Assembly: GCF_009725235.1 (NCBI RefSeq)
Contig: NZ_WJFC01000212.1
Coordinates: forward strand, 1-23,121
Length of the DNA stretch: 23,121 nucleotides
From: Scytonema sp. UIC 10036
GTDB lineage: Bacteria; Cyanobacteriota; Cyanobacteriia; Cyanobacteriales; Nostocaceae
Reading direction: 5' to 3'
Positions 23,106 to 23,121 of this stretch are shown here, piece by piece. Under the pieces are notes generated by a model, which did no database searches, had not been told where the DNA came from, and was given only the letters and a program-made list of their open reading frames with translations. Each line of letters begins with the position of its first letter. The first letter of the stretch is position 1. The translations under genes were made by a program, and so were the position numbers.

Positions 23106-23121
23106 GGGTTAGGGGTTAGGG
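23104..23121. repeat. GGGTTAG repeats at the window edge
   Basis: AGGGGTTAGGGGTTAGGG starts within two bases of the ppa stop and runs off the window. Same class of short tandem repeat as above. Confidence 0.7.

Noticed and set aside
1..23121. CRISPR arrays, tRNA or rRNA genes
   Set aside because: The tandem repeats are heptamers or 9-mers without spacers. I saw no cloverleaf ending in CCA and no rRNA signature on either strand.

Overview
The window looks like chromosomal DNA of a cyanobacterium, probably a filamentous one of the Nostoc/Scytonema/Calothrix kind. Evidence: many GCGATCGC (HIP1) octamers, heptanucleotide tandem repeats (GGGAGTA, TGGTTAG, GGGTTAG), several palindromic interspersed repeats of types familiar from such genomes, and gene products of cyanobacterial style. 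The genus assignment is inference.

Layout. (1) 1-3300: an amidohydrolase of the MTA/SAH deaminase type with an N-terminal export-like segment, convergent with an MgtE magnesium transporter. A hairpin-forming repeat lies between the two stop codons. (2) 3300-5300: a long repeat-rich intergenic stretch, then a secreted trypsin-like serine protease. (3) 5569-11672: one large SNF2-type helicase gene of about 1418 codons, now broken twice. Codon 160 is an in-frame TAA. A 1.85 kb TnpB transposon (8116-9962) splits the gene just upstream of the ATPase part. The transposon carries a divergent ribbon-helix-helix gene and a TnpB that has lost the third RuvC aspartate and all four zinc-ribbon cysteines. 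Its ends carry inverted repeats phased at 10 bp, and its 3' end could fold like an omega RNA. (4) 11673-12630: gene-poor DNA with a second copy of the repeat at 23-137 and a small membrane-protein ORF. (5) 12631-17471, minus strand: a polysaccharide operon, in transcription order a WecB/TagA/CpsF (GT26) glycosyltransferase, a core-2/I-branching type (GT14) glycosyltransferase, a GT2 glycosyltransferase and a Wzx-like flippase. A HAMP-domain relic overlaps the flippase stop and carries an in-frame TGA. (6) 17979-23121: housekeeping genes pgsA, aspartate ammonia-lyase, a DUF362 protein, a small single-span membrane protein and inorganic pyrophosphatase. A frameshifted HicB-type antitoxin relic lies between pgsA and aspA.

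How the parts fit. The GT26/GT14/GT2/flippase set would assemble an undecaprenyl-linked or similar glycan and move it across the membrane. The housekeeping genes are not obviously linked to it. The most unusual item is the TnpB element: an intact ORF whose nuclease residues are gone at every expected position, paired with a DNA-binding protein and phased end repeats. Three separate inactivated genes (SNF2, HAMP protein, HicB) mark the central part as decaying accessory DNA.
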